Source: JAKFWF01 sp963741505 (GTDB lineage Bacteria; Pseudomonadota; Alphaproteobacteria; Rhizobiales; Hyphomicrobiaceae). From it: a DNA stretch of 64,000 bases. Shown piece by piece: positions 8,756-17,386 of the stretch (position 1 is its first letter; each line of letters starts with the position of its first letter). The notes under the pieces were generated by a model. That model was not told the origin of the DNA. It saw nothing but the letters and a program-made list of their open reading frames with translations, and ran no database searches. The stretch lies in assembly GCA_963741505.1 (NCBI GenBank), contig CAVUIJ010000029.1:62001-126000 (forward strand). Direction: 5' to 3'. A program made the position numbers and the translations under genes.

Positions 8756-9673
8756 TTATGCCGGCGCTTCTATTCGCTCGACCTCGTCGCCCGGCACCAG
8801 GGCGAACCGCTGCTGCCGCCAGTCTTCCTTGGCGGCGGCGATGCGGTCCATGGACGACGACACGAAGTTCCACCAGATGTGACGCGGGCCGTCCATCGGC
8901 TCGCCGCCAAGCATCATCAGGCGGGATTGCGACAGCGCCAGGATGGAAATGCGATCGCCCGGCTTGAAAGTCAGCAGGCGGCCGGCCTCGAACACCTGGC
9001 CGGCGATGTCGATCGTGCCCGAGGCGATATAGATGCCGCGCTCGTCGTAGTCGGCATCGAACGGCAGGATTGCGCCCGGAGCCAGCACCGCCTCGGCATA
9101 GAGGGTCGGGTGCGGGAACCGGGTCGGCGCCGTCTGCCCGAATGCCGAGCCCATGATCAGGCGCACGCGCTTGCCTTCGGCCGTGATGCGCGGCAGCTCA
9201 TCGACGCCGTGATGGGCGAACGCCGGCGCGCTTTCCTCGTGCGCCTTGGGCAGCGCCAACCAGGCCTGGATGCCGAACATGCGGCGCGGCTTGACCTTCT
9301 GCTCCGGCGCCTCGCGCTCGGAATGGACGATGCCGCGCCCCGCCGTCATCAGATTGACCGCGCCGGGCTTGATCGCCAGCGAGTTGCCGAGCAAGTCGCG
9401 GTGCCACATCTCGCCCTCGAACAGGTAGGTCACCGTCGCCAGCCCGATGTGCGGATGCGGCCGCACATCGATGCCGGTGCCAAGGATGAATTCGGCCGGC
9501 CCCATCTGGTCGAAGAAGATGAAGGGGCCGACCATCTGCGTCTTGGCCGAAGGCAGCGCGCGGCGCACCTCGAAGCCGCCAAGATCGCGCGAACGCGGCA
9601 CGATGACGTGTTCGATGGCGTCGCAGCTTTTCGGATCGCCCGGCACCGGGTCCTGATCGGGCAGCCAGCTCAT
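8756..9673 (-). CDS. Pirin family protein
   Basis: A 305-residue bicupin. The start at 9673 (MSWLPDQDPVPG) has a strong ribosome site, GGAGGTG, a few bases upstream. The N-terminal cupin shows the pirin metal signature HPHIGLATVTYLFEGEMWHRD (His residues and Glu) followed by MTAGRGIVHSE. The family includes iron-binding nuclear pirin in eukaryotes and bacterial quercetinases or redox-related regulators. The exact role here is unknown. It may be cotranscribed with the DUF817 gene. Confidence 0.9.
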   Translation of the reverse strand: MSWLPDQDPVPGDPKSCDAIEHVIVPRSRDLGGFEVRRALPSAKTQMVGPFIFFDQMGPAEFILGTGIDVRPHPHIGLATVTYLFEGEMWHRDLLGNSLAIKPGAVNLMTAGRGIVHSEREAPEQKVKPRRMFGIQAWLALPKAHEESAPAFAHHGVDELPRITAEGKRVRLIMGSAFGQTAPTRFPHPTLYAEAVLAPGAILPFDADYDERGIYIASGTIDIAGQVFEAGRLLTFKPGDRISILALSQSRLMMLGGEPMDGPRHIWWNFVSSSMDRIAAAKEDWRQQRFALVPGDEVERIEAPA

Positions 9674-10177
9674 GGGCACCTCCGATGGTTGATGCGTCGA
9701 AGGTGGCGTGCGCGGCAGCAATCGACAAGAGGCAATTCAAAGCGATGGCGTGCGCTCGAGGCCAAGTCCGAGGATGACACATCGAATTCATCGTGCCATT
9801 TGCCGGCCTTTGCTGCATCGATGCCCGACCCGACGACCCGTAGTCCATCAGCGACCCGGCCGCCTGGGTCGGCATGGAAGGATATATGCATGGCGCCATC
9901 GCGCTTGCTATGGTGGCGGCGCTTGTCGTTACCCAATTGACCTTAGGAATACGAAGGTCGACTTTATCTCGGTTGCTGAGACCGTTAGACTGGGAATTGA
10001 TCGAGCGTTCCTGAGCAATTCTTCCATCGGCCTCTCCTCCCCACAACCGTCATCCCCGCCTCCGCGGGGGCGGGGATGACGGCACGGGGTGGGGGGCAGG
10101 GGCGCAGGAACCGAAGCATTGGCAAGAAGCACTGACGGCACGACAATTCGGCGAGTTGAGAATACTGAGACGAGACC
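9674..10177. other. Intergenic region with one palindromic repeat
   Basis: Divergent spacer between pirin and methylmalonyl-CoA mutase. Short open frames here have no plausible start or similarity. The only recognisable structure is the palindrome at 10047-10082. Promoters for both flanking genes presumably lie here, but I could not assign -35 or -10 boxes. Confidence 0.6.
10047..10082. repeat. REP-like palindrome (CCGTCATCCCCGCC type)
   Basis: Perfect 14-nt arms CCGTCATCCCCGCC (10047-10060) and GGCGGGGATGACGG (10069-10082) surround an 8-nt loop. The same CCGTCAT...CCCGC theme recurs in the pair of elements at 55589-55722. Confidence 0.85.
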
Positions 10178-12357
10178 ATGACCCGGATCCCCGATTTCAC
10201 GACTATTCCCTACACGCCCACCGCACCGGCCGCACCGGCGCCGGCGGGAGAGCCGTGGCTGACGCCGGAGGGGATCGAGGTCAAGCAGGCGTACTCGAAC
10301 GCCGACATCGAGGGCCTCGACTTCCTCGACACCTGGCCCGGCACCGCGCCATTCCTGCGCGGGCCCTACCCGACGATGTACGTCACGCAAGCCTGGACCA
10401 TCCGCCAGTACGCCGGCTTCTCGACCGCCGAGGACAGCAACGCCTTCTACCGCCGCAACATCGCCGCCGGCCAGAAGGGCCTCTCGGTCGCCTTCGATCT
10501 CGCCACCCACCGCGGCTACGACTCCGATCATCCGCGCGTGCGCGGCGACGTCGGCATGGCGGGGGTGGCGATCAACTCGATCTACGACATGCGCACGCTG
10601 TTCGACGGCATCGACCTGTCGCAGATGTCGGTATCGATGACCATGAACGGCGCGGTGCTGCCGGTGCTCGCACTCTTCATCGTCGCGGGCGAAGAGCAGG
10701 GCGTGCCGGCCGACAAGTTGTCGGGCACGATCCAGAACGACATCCTCAAGGAATTCATGGTGCGGAACACCTACATTTATCCGCCCGCGCCCTCGATGCG
10801 GATCATCTCCGACATCTTCTCGTACACCTCGGCGCACATGCCGAAATTCAACTCGATCTCGATCTCCGGCTACCACATGCAGGAAGCCGGCGCGACCGCC
10901 GACCTCGAACTCGCCTACACGCTCGCCGACGGCGTCGAATACGCCCGCGCCGGCGTCGCTGCCGGTCTTGCCGATCGACAAGTTCGCCCCCCGCCTCTCA
11001 TTCTTCTGGGCGATCGGGCATGAACTTCTTCATGGAGGTCGCCAAGATGCGGGCGGCGCGCCTCTTGTGGGCGAACCTGATCCGCCGCGAGTTCAAGCCC
11101 AACGACGACCGCTCGCTATCGCTGCGCACCCACTGCCAGACCTCGGGCTGGAGCCTCGCTGCCCAGGACGTGTTCAACAACGTCGCGCGCACCTGCATCG
11201 AGGCGATGGCGGCGACGCAGGGCCATACCCAGTCGCTGCACACCAACGCGCTCGACGAGGCGATCGCGCTGCCGACCGACTACTCGGCCCGCATCGCCCG
11301 CAACACCCAGCTCTTCCTCCAGCAGGAGAGCGGCACCACCCGCGTCGTCGACATCTGGGGCGGCAGCTTCTACGTCGAGCGGCTGACCGCCGACCTCGCC
11401 GCCAAGGCCTGGGCGCACATCCAGGAAATCGAAAGCCTCGGCGGCATGACCAAAGCCATCGCCGCCGGCGTGCCGAAGTTGCGCATCGAGGAGGCCGCCG
11501 CCCGTACGCAAGCGCGCATCGACAGCGGCCGCCAGACCATCGTCGGCGTCAACAAGTTCAAGCCGATCGATGAAGCGCAGATCGAAATCCTCAAGGTCGA
11601 CAACGCCAGCGTACGCGGCCAGCAGATCGCCAAGCTCGCCCGCCTCAAGGCCGAGCGCGATGCGGCGGCGGTCAAAGCCGCCCTCGACGCATTGACAGCA
11701 GGCGCGCGCGGCAACGGCAATCTGCTCGACCTCGCGGTCAAGGCCGCCCGTGCGAAAGCGACCGTCGGCGAGATCTCGGACGCCATGGAAGTGGTGTTCG
11801 GCCGCCACCGCGCCGACACCCGCGCCGTCTCCGGCGTCTACCGCTCGGAAGCCATGTCCGGCAAAGGAGGCAAGGTGAACCCAGACGTCGCCCGTGTCAC
11901 CGCCCTGGTCGAGGAATTCGCCAAGAACGACGGTCGCCGCCCGCGCATCCTGGTCGCCAAGATGGGCCAGGACGGCCACGACCGAGGGCAGAAGGTGATC
12001 GCCACCGCCTTCGCCGATCTCGGCTTCGACGTCGACATCGGGCCGCTGTTTGCGACGCCTGAGGAAGCGGCCCGCCAGGCGGTCGAGAACGACGTGCACA
12101 TCATTGGCGCCTCATCGCTGGCGGCGAGCCATCTGACGCTCGTTCCCGAACTCAGGGCAGCACTCGAGAAGGAAGGCCGCGGCGACATCATGATCGTGGT
12201 CGGCGGCGTCATACCGCCGGGCGACTACCCGGCGCTGTTCGCGGCCGGCGCCAAGGCCGTGTTCGGCCCCGGCACCAACATCCCGCAGGCGGCAGCCGAC
12301 CTGATCAAGAAGCTCAACGCGCAATTGGGCTACGCCGCCCGCAGCGCCGCCGAGTAG
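10178..12357 (+). CDS. mcm: Methylmalonyl-CoA mutase, single-chain form (two frameshifts)
   Basis: Adenosylcobalamin-dependent interconversion of (R)-methylmalonyl-CoA and succinyl-CoA. Corrected length is about 725 residues, as expected for homodimeric ScpA-like enzymes. The N-terminal barrel shows TWPGTAPFLRGPYPTMY, TAEDSNAFYRRN and FDLATHRGYDSDHPRV. The C-terminal B12 domain has the DxHxxG motif as GQDGHDRGQKVI and later SSLAASH. The frame breaks twice: an extra base near 10966-10970 (GGTCTTGCCG where GGTCTGCCG is expected, restoring PIDKFAPRLSFFWAIG), and an extra G near 11016-11018 (ATCGGGCATG for ATCGGCATG, restoring MNFFMEVAKMRAAR). Everything else is intact, so sequencing error is more likely than loss. 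MeaB, its chaperone, is at 15537. Confidence 0.93.
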
Positions 12358-12367
12358 GGCTGCTCGA

Positions 12368-13252
12368 TCAGAAGCGGACGACGCTGGTCGACCATGCGCG
12401 GCGCGGCATCAACCGCTCCTGCCGAAGCAGCGTGGTCGTGTGCCAGGATCGCGGTTTGGCCGCGCGAAAAGCTGCAAATCGGATCTTGGGGCCGCGGGCC
12501 CGTACCCGCGCGCTAACCGGGCCGGGCTCGTCCATCGAGGCCGCGGTCGCAATGAGGCTCGCAGCCGGCAAGGCGTCGGCCGCAGCGCCGTGCGGCGGCG
12601 CCAGCGGATAGCGCGAGGCATAGCTCTTTGGCGTGCTGTAGCAGCCGGCGATACAAGTGATCGTGTTCGCTGCGGCGGGCGCAGGCAGCGTCAGTACCGC
12701 CGACTGCACACCCGCCGGCTCGACCGGCCGATCGGTCTGGCTCGAAAGCCGCGGCGCAAAGTAGACGACTGTACCGCGCGCGCCGATGCAGCCGGCGACG
12801 CACTCGATCAGGTTGAACGCTGGATTGGCGGCGGCAGCCGAGATCGCAGGGATGATCGGTACCGAGGGATCGGTTCGCGCCTGGGGCCCCTTGCGATTGT
12901 AACGCGTGATCGACGTCAGGCCGACGCCCGTGTGCGAGCGTTCCGGCGCAGTAGCCCACACCGGCGGCGGCTTGGGCGCCAGGGCGATGACAGGCGGGCT
13001 TCGATCGCTGCTCGATCCATCAGTGCCGGCAGCCTCGATGCCAGGCGAAGCTGGCGCAACGTCCGCTGTGGCGACGGGCCAGTCGATATGCGGCGCGGTC
13101 GGCGGCGCCGGCTCAGCGGCGTTGCCGGAGGGCTGTGATGTGTTGATGACGACGATGGGTTCGCTGGCCAGCGCGACGGGCAGAGTGGCGGCCGCGACCG
13201 CCAGCCAGAACGCGACGATGCGGCCGCCAGGCCTTTCACGCTTCGACAACAT
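12368..13252 (-). CDS. Hypothetical secreted protein with two C-x3-C repeats
   Basis: 294 residues from the ATG at 13252. An N-terminal hydrophobic segment, IVAFWLAVAAATLPVALAS, looks like a signal peptide. The rest is Pro/Ala-rich and low complexity. Two related motifs stand out: IECVAGCIGARG (about residue 148) and ITCIAGCYSTPK (about residue 198); each pair of cysteines could form a disulphide or bind a ligand outside the cytoplasm. I recognise no family function. It is the last gene of a same-strand group (DUF900 hydrolase, small secreted protein, this one) and converges on mcm with only 10 bp between them. Confidence 0.65.
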   Translation of the reverse strand: MLSKRERPGGRIVAFWLAVAAATLPVALASEPIVVINTSQPSGNAAEPAPPTAPHIDWPVATADVAPASPGIEAAGTDGSSSDRSPPVIALAPKPPPVWATAPERSHTGVGLTSITRYNRKGPQARTDPSVPIIPAISAAAANPAFNLIECVAGCIGARGTVVYFAPRLSSQTDRPVEPAGVQSAVLTLPAPAAANTITCIAGCYSTPKSYASRYPLAPPHGAAADALPAASLIATAASMDEPGPVSARVRARGPKIRFAAFRAAKPRSWHTTTLLRQERLMPRRAWSTSVVRF

Positions 13253-13394
13253 CCGTGTGCTCGACCCTTCCGTCGCCCCACAAACACGACCAGGGTCGAG
13301 GTTGCCAGACTTAGGTAAACGAATTCACGCCAGCTGTTCGATTATGGAAATATAAGCGCGGCTGCGGCAGTGCCCAAAGCCGGCGAAGTGCCAC

Positions 13395-13733
13395 TCACCG
13401 GCGGTGTTGGAACCACGGTTCGCTGCCGGGGCTGGCATTGATGATGCGGACGTTGCGGAAGTCGTTGACCGGCTCCGGCGCACGTGGCTGGACGGCGGGC
13501 GGCGTCGCTTCGGCCTGCTGCGGCGCTTTGGCCGCCGGCTTTGCCGTCGGCGCGGTCTCGAAATACCTGGCGATGCAAGGGTCTTGCAACTTCTTCGTCT
13601 CGAGTTCGCCGGGCTTCACATAGACGACGCGGCCGGCATCGCAGACGTAGGCCTCGTCGGCGCGTGCGCTTTCCACCCATGCGCCGGCCGCGAGCGCGAT
13701 CGCAGCAATGATGCAGCCCTTGACGATGGTCAT
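13395..13733 (-). CDS. Small periplasmic hypothetical protein
   Basis: 112 residues. The ATG at 13733 (MTIVKGCIIAAIALAAGAWVESARADEAY) is preferred because a GGGAGG ribosome site precedes it and it begins the signal peptide, cleaved near SARADEA. The mature part has two cysteines in YVCDAGRVVYVKPGELE and LQDPCIARYF, then a Pro/Ala-rich stretch. It resembles small exported proteins of Rhizobiales with no assigned function. It is 70 bp downstream of the DUF900 hydrolase and may share its transcript. Confidence 0.68.
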   Translation of the reverse strand: MTIVKGCIIAAIALAAGAWVESARADEAYVCDAGRVVYVKPGELETKKLQDPCIARYFETAPTAKPAAKAPQQAEATPPAVQPRAPEPVNDFRNVRIINASPGSEPWFQHRR

Positions 13734-13803
13734 GACGCGAGCCTCCCGTGCGACACCGTGCGGTGTCACAATAAGGGACTACCGGTTACCAACCCTTTAC
13801 CGC

Positions 13804-15378
13804 TCACGGGCTCGCCGGATAGCGCCAATAGATGCCGCGATCGATGAGCACGCGCTGCAAGGGCGGCACGCGGGCCTCGGGCGGCCGTCTGCCATCGAGG
13901 AGGATGCTGCGGATGTCCTCCAGCAGCGCGGTCTTTTCCGCGTATCCCGAGTGATGCAGGGCGAAGATGTCGGTGCTGGTGTCGGTCACGTCGATCGTGT
14001 CAATGTCGGGCAGCAGCAACGGTCCATTGGCCGGCACGTCGCCGGCGCGCGCCACGCTGCCGGCTAGCCGCTTAGACAATTCCAGCGCCCAGTCGTTCGA
14101 CGCGACGTAGAGTGTGGTGCCCCGTGCGATCCCTTTGATCTCGTTGGCGAGGTTCTCGAACCGATCGCGATCGACATCGGGTGCAGCCAGAATGATCTGC
14201 GAGATGATGACGCCCGGCGGCGCGGCGTTCTTCAGGTCGCGCAGTACCGGCAGCAGGACGATGTTGCCCATGCTGTGGGCGATGATGCTGACGGTCTTGG
14301 CGCCGCTCTCGCGGGTGACGAGTTCGAGAAACTCCTTGAGGTACGGCTCGGCCTGCTCGGCGCTGCCGCGATCGTAGCCGTAGTCCTGCAAACCGAGCTG
14401 CCCTTTCGACGGCCAGCTGTAGACGAACGGCGCGCCGTCGAACTTCAGGTCGTAGGCCATCTGCGCAGCCCGGTAGACGGCGAAATCGAACGTCGTGTTG
14501 AAGCCGTGGATGAAGACCACCGCATGGTCCTTGAACCGGTTCGAAGCGGCGAGACGCTCGCGGATCAGCCGCAGGAACTCCTCCCGCGTCAGCGCCTTCA
14601 CCTCCTGCATGGTGAAGTGCTTCTTCGGGTCCTCGGCTTCCTGATAGATGATGATATTGGTCAGCGGAATACGATAAGCCCAGGGCCGCTCGATCATCGG
14701 CACCTCGTGCAGTTTCGGCACCGTGACCATGGCCCGGCCAAGTTCCAGGCGGCGGGCACGCTCGGAATCGTAGGTCACCCGCTTGGCCTCGGACTTGGCG
14801 CCGCGATCGGTGCCGTAGAACACCGGCACGACGTCGTAGTCGGCCGGCGGTTGCGGTGCCGGCGCGGCAGCAGGTGCCGGCAAGCTGCGCGATGGCGCGG
14901 GTTCAATCGGCGTCGTGGCCGAGGGGGCCGCAGGCGCGCCGTTGGCCGCGGGCGGCATCGACTTCGGCGCCGGTGCCGACGCAGCCGGCGGTGGCGGCGG
15001 AGCTGGCGGCGGTGCGCTCGCCTCGGAACTCGGCGCCTCGGCTGCCTTCCTGCTCATCGCGACAGGTGGCGGCGCGGCGGGCGCAGGTGCTGGCGGAGCG
15101 GCAACCGGCGGCGGCGGCGCGGCGGCCTCGGGTACCGGCTTGGGAGCGGGTGCCGGCGCCGTCGTCGGCGCACTGGCGGTGCGCTGCTGCATCGGGGTCG
15201 TCGCGCCGAAGAAGATCCCGAGCACGATCGGCACGATCGCGACCAGGGCCAGCGACAGCCGCGAGAAGATCTTGGCGGCGGGCGGCAGATCGCGGGTAAC
15301 GCGCCAGGCGAACAGGTAGAGCAGCAGGCCAACGATCGCGATTGTGACATTGAACGTGTTGGGCGAAAACTCAGCCAT
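13804..15378 (-). CDS. Membrane-anchored alpha/beta hydrolase, DUF900 family
   Basis: 524 residues. The N-terminus carries two membrane segments (VTIAIVGLLLYLFAW and LALVAIVPIVLGIFFGA), then a Pro/Ala-rich linker of about 110 residues, and then the hydrolase domain. The hydrolase part shows VVPVFYGTDRG, AVVFIHGFNTTFDFA (oxyanion region), the nucleophile elbow IIAHSMGNIVLL (Ser), APDVDRDRF and a late DLHHSGY-like segment with the probable His (FALHHSGYAEKTALL). The family is esterase/lipase-like; no substrate is known. A GGGGAG ribosome site precedes the ATG at 15378. The linker would place the enzyme some distance from the membrane, probably in the periplasm. It is divergent from meaB. Confidence 0.85.
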   Translation of the reverse strand: MAEFSPNTFNVTIAIVGLLLYLFAWRVTRDLPPAAKIFSRLSLALVAIVPIVLGIFFGATTPMQQRTASAPTTAPAPAPKPVPEAAAPPPPVAAPPAPAPAAPPPVAMSRKAAEAPSSEASAPPPAPPPPPAASAPAPKSMPPAANGAPAAPSATTPIEPAPSRSLPAPAAAPAPQPPADYDVVPVFYGTDRGAKSEAKRVTYDSERARRLELGRAMVTVPKLHEVPMIERPWAYRIPLTNIIIYQEAEDPKKHFTMQEVKALTREEFLRLIRERLAASNRFKDHAVVFIHGFNTTFDFAVYRAAQMAYDLKFDGAPFVYSWPSKGQLGLQDYGYDRGSAEQAEPYLKEFLELVTRESGAKTVSIIAHSMGNIVLLPVLRDLKNAAPPGVIISQIILAAPDVDRDRFENLANEIKGIARGTTLYVASNDWALELSKRLAGSVARAGDVPANGPLLLPDIDTIDVTDTSTDIFALHHSGYAEKTALLEDIRSILLDGRRPPEARVPPLQRVLIDRGIYWRYPASP

Positions 15379-15536
15379 GGTGCAACTCCCCGTGACAGTT
15401 TGGCCCGGCGCGGGCGCGCGTGCGGCGCAGCCGACGCTGCCGGTTCGTGCCGCACTCTATGTAACCCTACGTGACGCGGCAACGACAGAAATCGTGCCGA
15501 TGCGACAGGTGCTTGAACCGGCCGTGATTCCTGACC

Positions 15537-16547
15537 ATGCTGCAGCAGATGACAGGATTGCCGACTGCGATCGAGCCATTTATCGAAGGTGTGCGCGCCG
15601 GCGACCGGGCCATGCTCGGCCGCGCCATTACGCTCGTCGAGAGCACCAAGCCCGAGCACCGCGCCCAGGCGCGTGAGCTGTTGCAGGCGTTGATGCCCTA
15701 CACCGGCCGGGCATTGCGCGTCGGCATCACGGGTGTGCCCGGCGTCGGCAAGTCGACGACTATCGACCAGCTCGGCCTCAACCTGATCGCGCGCGGGCAT
15801 CGTGTCGCGGTGCTGACGGTCGACCCGACCTCGAAGCGGTCCGGCGGCTCGATCCTCGGCGACAAGACGCGGATGACGCGGCTCAGCGCCGAACGGGATG
15901 CCTTCATCCGGCCGTCGCCAACGTCGGGCACGCTCGGCGGCGTCACCGCCAAGACGCGCGAGACGATGGCGCTGGTGGAGGCGGCCGGCTACGACATCGT
16001 CATCGTCGAGACCGTCGGCGTCGGCCAGTCGGAGGTCGCGGTCGCCGACATGGTCGACTTCTTCCTGGTGCTGCTGCTGGCCGGCGGCGGCGACGACCTG
16101 CAGGGCATCAAAAAGGGCGTGATCGAGCTTGCCGACATGATCGCGATCAACAAGGCCGACGGCGACAACGTCGCCCGCGCCACCAAGGCCGCCGCCGACT
16201 ACCAGGGCGCACTCAACATCCTCACCCCCCGCTCGAGCCAGTGGCAGCCGCCGGTGCTGACGATCTCGGGCGCACACAATATCGGCCTCGACCTGATGTG
16301 GGCGCACATCGAACGCCATCGCTCGCTGATGAAGAAGTCGGGCGAATTCGAGGCCCGGCGCAGCGCCCAGGCGGTCGCCTGGATGCACGATCTGATCGCC
16401 GAGCGGCTGCTCTCCAGCGCGCGCAACCATCCCAAGGTCGTTGCCGCCTGGCCGCAGCTCGAGGCCAGCGTGCGCAGCGGCGAGCTGCTGCCGACGCACG
16501 CGGCGGAAGAGATCATTGCGTTGATGGGGTTGGGCACGGATTTGTAG
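15537..16547 (+). CDS. meaB: Methylmalonyl-CoA mutase-associated GTPase MeaB (ArgK/YgfD)
   Basis: A G3E-family GTPase of 336 residues that protects and reactivates methylmalonyl-CoA mutase and gates cobalamin loading. Walker A is GVPGVGKSTT (about residue 65), followed by VLTVDPTSKRSGGSILGDKTRM (switch region; the family's SILGDKTRM is intact), VETVGVGQSE (switch II) and INKADGD (the NKxD base-recognition motif). Length is normal for the family. The partner mutase is 3 kb upstream on the same strand, separated by a minus-strand group. The TAG stop is the first part of a palindromic repeat. Confidence 0.95.
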   Translation: MLQQMTGLPTAIEPFIEGVRAGDRAMLGRAITLVESTKPEHRAQARELLQALMPYTGRALRVGITGVPGVGKSTTIDQLGLNLIARGHRVAVLTVDPTSKRSGGSILGDKTRMTRLSAERDAFIRPSPTSGTLGGVTAKTRETMALVEAAGYDIVIVETVGVGQSEVAVADMVDFFLVLLLAGGGDDLQGIKKGVIELADMIAINKADGDNVARATKAAADYQGALNILTPRSSQWQPPVLTISGAHNIGLDLMWAHIERHRSLMKKSGEFEARRSAQAVAWMHDLIAERLLSSARNHPKVVAAWPQLEASVRSGELLPTHAAEEIIALMGLGTDL

Positions 16548-16646
16548 GTTGGGTCAACGCCCTTATTGAGCAGCGTAACCCAACATCCCACGGGTGGTCT
16601 TTCAAGTTGTTGGGTTGCGGCACAAGGGGGCAACTAACCCAACCTA
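16545..16646. repeat. Nested inverted repeat (TAGGTTGGGT...ACCCAACCTA), possible terminator
   Basis: The outer arms are TAGGTTGGGT at 16545-16554 and ACCCAACCTA at 16637-16646, with ACGCCC and GGGGGC close inside. Inner copies of the same words (GTAACCCAACA near 16575 and TTGTTGGGTTGCGG near 16607) form a second stem. The element lies between convergent meaB and the PaiB-like gene. It also contains the meaB stop codon. Similar TAGGTTGGGTTA elements are widespread in Proteobacteria. Confidence 0.75.
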
Positions 16647-16679
16647 AGATAGCACAATTATCCGCAAGCGGGACCGCAC

Positions 16680-17309
16680 TCATACCTTCGCCGCGCGCCA
16701 ATCCTTCCACATTTCGAGGAATTCCTGCGACTGCGGCGTGCCGAGCTTCTCGATCGCGGCGATGGCGCCCTCCTGGTCGGCCGTCTGCTTGTTCTGGCTG
16801 AGTTTCCAGCTCGCTTCGATCCGCGTCACTGTCATCTCGATGCCCACGATTGCCGCCAGCATCGCTTCGCGCTTCGCCGGCGTCATCTTGGCGCTGGTCC
16901 ACGGCTTCTTCGGCAGCAGATCGGCCTCGAAGCGGGCGCTGAGCCGATCGACGAGGCCCAGGTTCTCCGACCGCTCGAGCGCGCGTGCCGTGCCACTCAG
17001 ATGCACGGTGACATAGTTCCAAGTCGGCACCTGGTCGGCCGATGCGTACCAGTCCGGCGAGATGTAGTGGTCCGGCCCGAGCACCGTCAGCAGCACGTCG
17101 GGCGCGCGGCCGATGATCTCATGCAGCGGGTTGCCACGGGCGACGTGGAAGATCGCCTTGTTCGCGCCCTCCGCCGCAATCAGCTCGAACGGCAGGTGCG
17201 AGGCGAACGGGCGGCCGTTGTCAACCACGATCACGGTGCCGAAGCCGCGTTTGGCGGCGAATGCGAGCGCGGCCGCGTCGTCGGTCTTGAAGGCGGGCGG
17301 CACGTACAT
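16680..17309 (-). CDS. FMN-binding negative transcriptional regulator, PaiB family
   Basis: 209 residues from the ATG at 17309 (MYVPPAFKTDDAAAL), which has a GGAGGTT ribosome site; a longer frame exists upstream but is unsupported. PaiB-type features are MYVPPAF at the start, SHLPFEL, FHVARGNPLH, SPDWYASADQVPTWNYVTVHLSGTA and the C-terminal GIEMTVTRIEASWKLSQNK. The family has a split-barrel FMN-binding fold. In Bacillus, PaiB is linked to repression of sporulation and protease genes; the role in proteobacteria is uncertain, and a flavin reductase or heme-binding function is possible. It is divergent from the amidohydrolase, with starts about 77 bp apart. Confidence 0.88.
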   Translation of the reverse strand: MYVPPAFKTDDAAALAFAAKRGFGTVIVVDNGRPFASHLPFELIAAEGANKAIFHVARGNPLHEIIGRAPDVLLTVLGPDHYISPDWYASADQVPTWNYVTVHLSGTARALERSENLGLVDRLSARFEADLLPKKPWTSAKMTPAKREAMLAAIVGIEMTVTRIEASWKLSQNKQTADQEGAIAAIEKLGTPQSQEFLEMWKDWRAAKV

Positions 17310-17386
17310 GGCAGAACCTCCAAAACTTATCCACGCCGCACGTCGCGACGCTATAGTCGTGTTCAACTAAGCCAGGAGTTTGCCCC

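Noticed and set aside
6168..8882. 904-residue open frame on the plus strand
   Set aside because: It is out of frame with the acyl-CoA synthetase and antisense to DUF817; its Arg-rich, low-complexity composition is typical of a GC-rich shadow frame.
10178..12357. mcm, parE, recG, ctaE, hrpB and others as pseudogenes
   Set aside because: Each has only one or two single-base shifts with the rest intact, and several are essential; sequencing error explains the pattern better.
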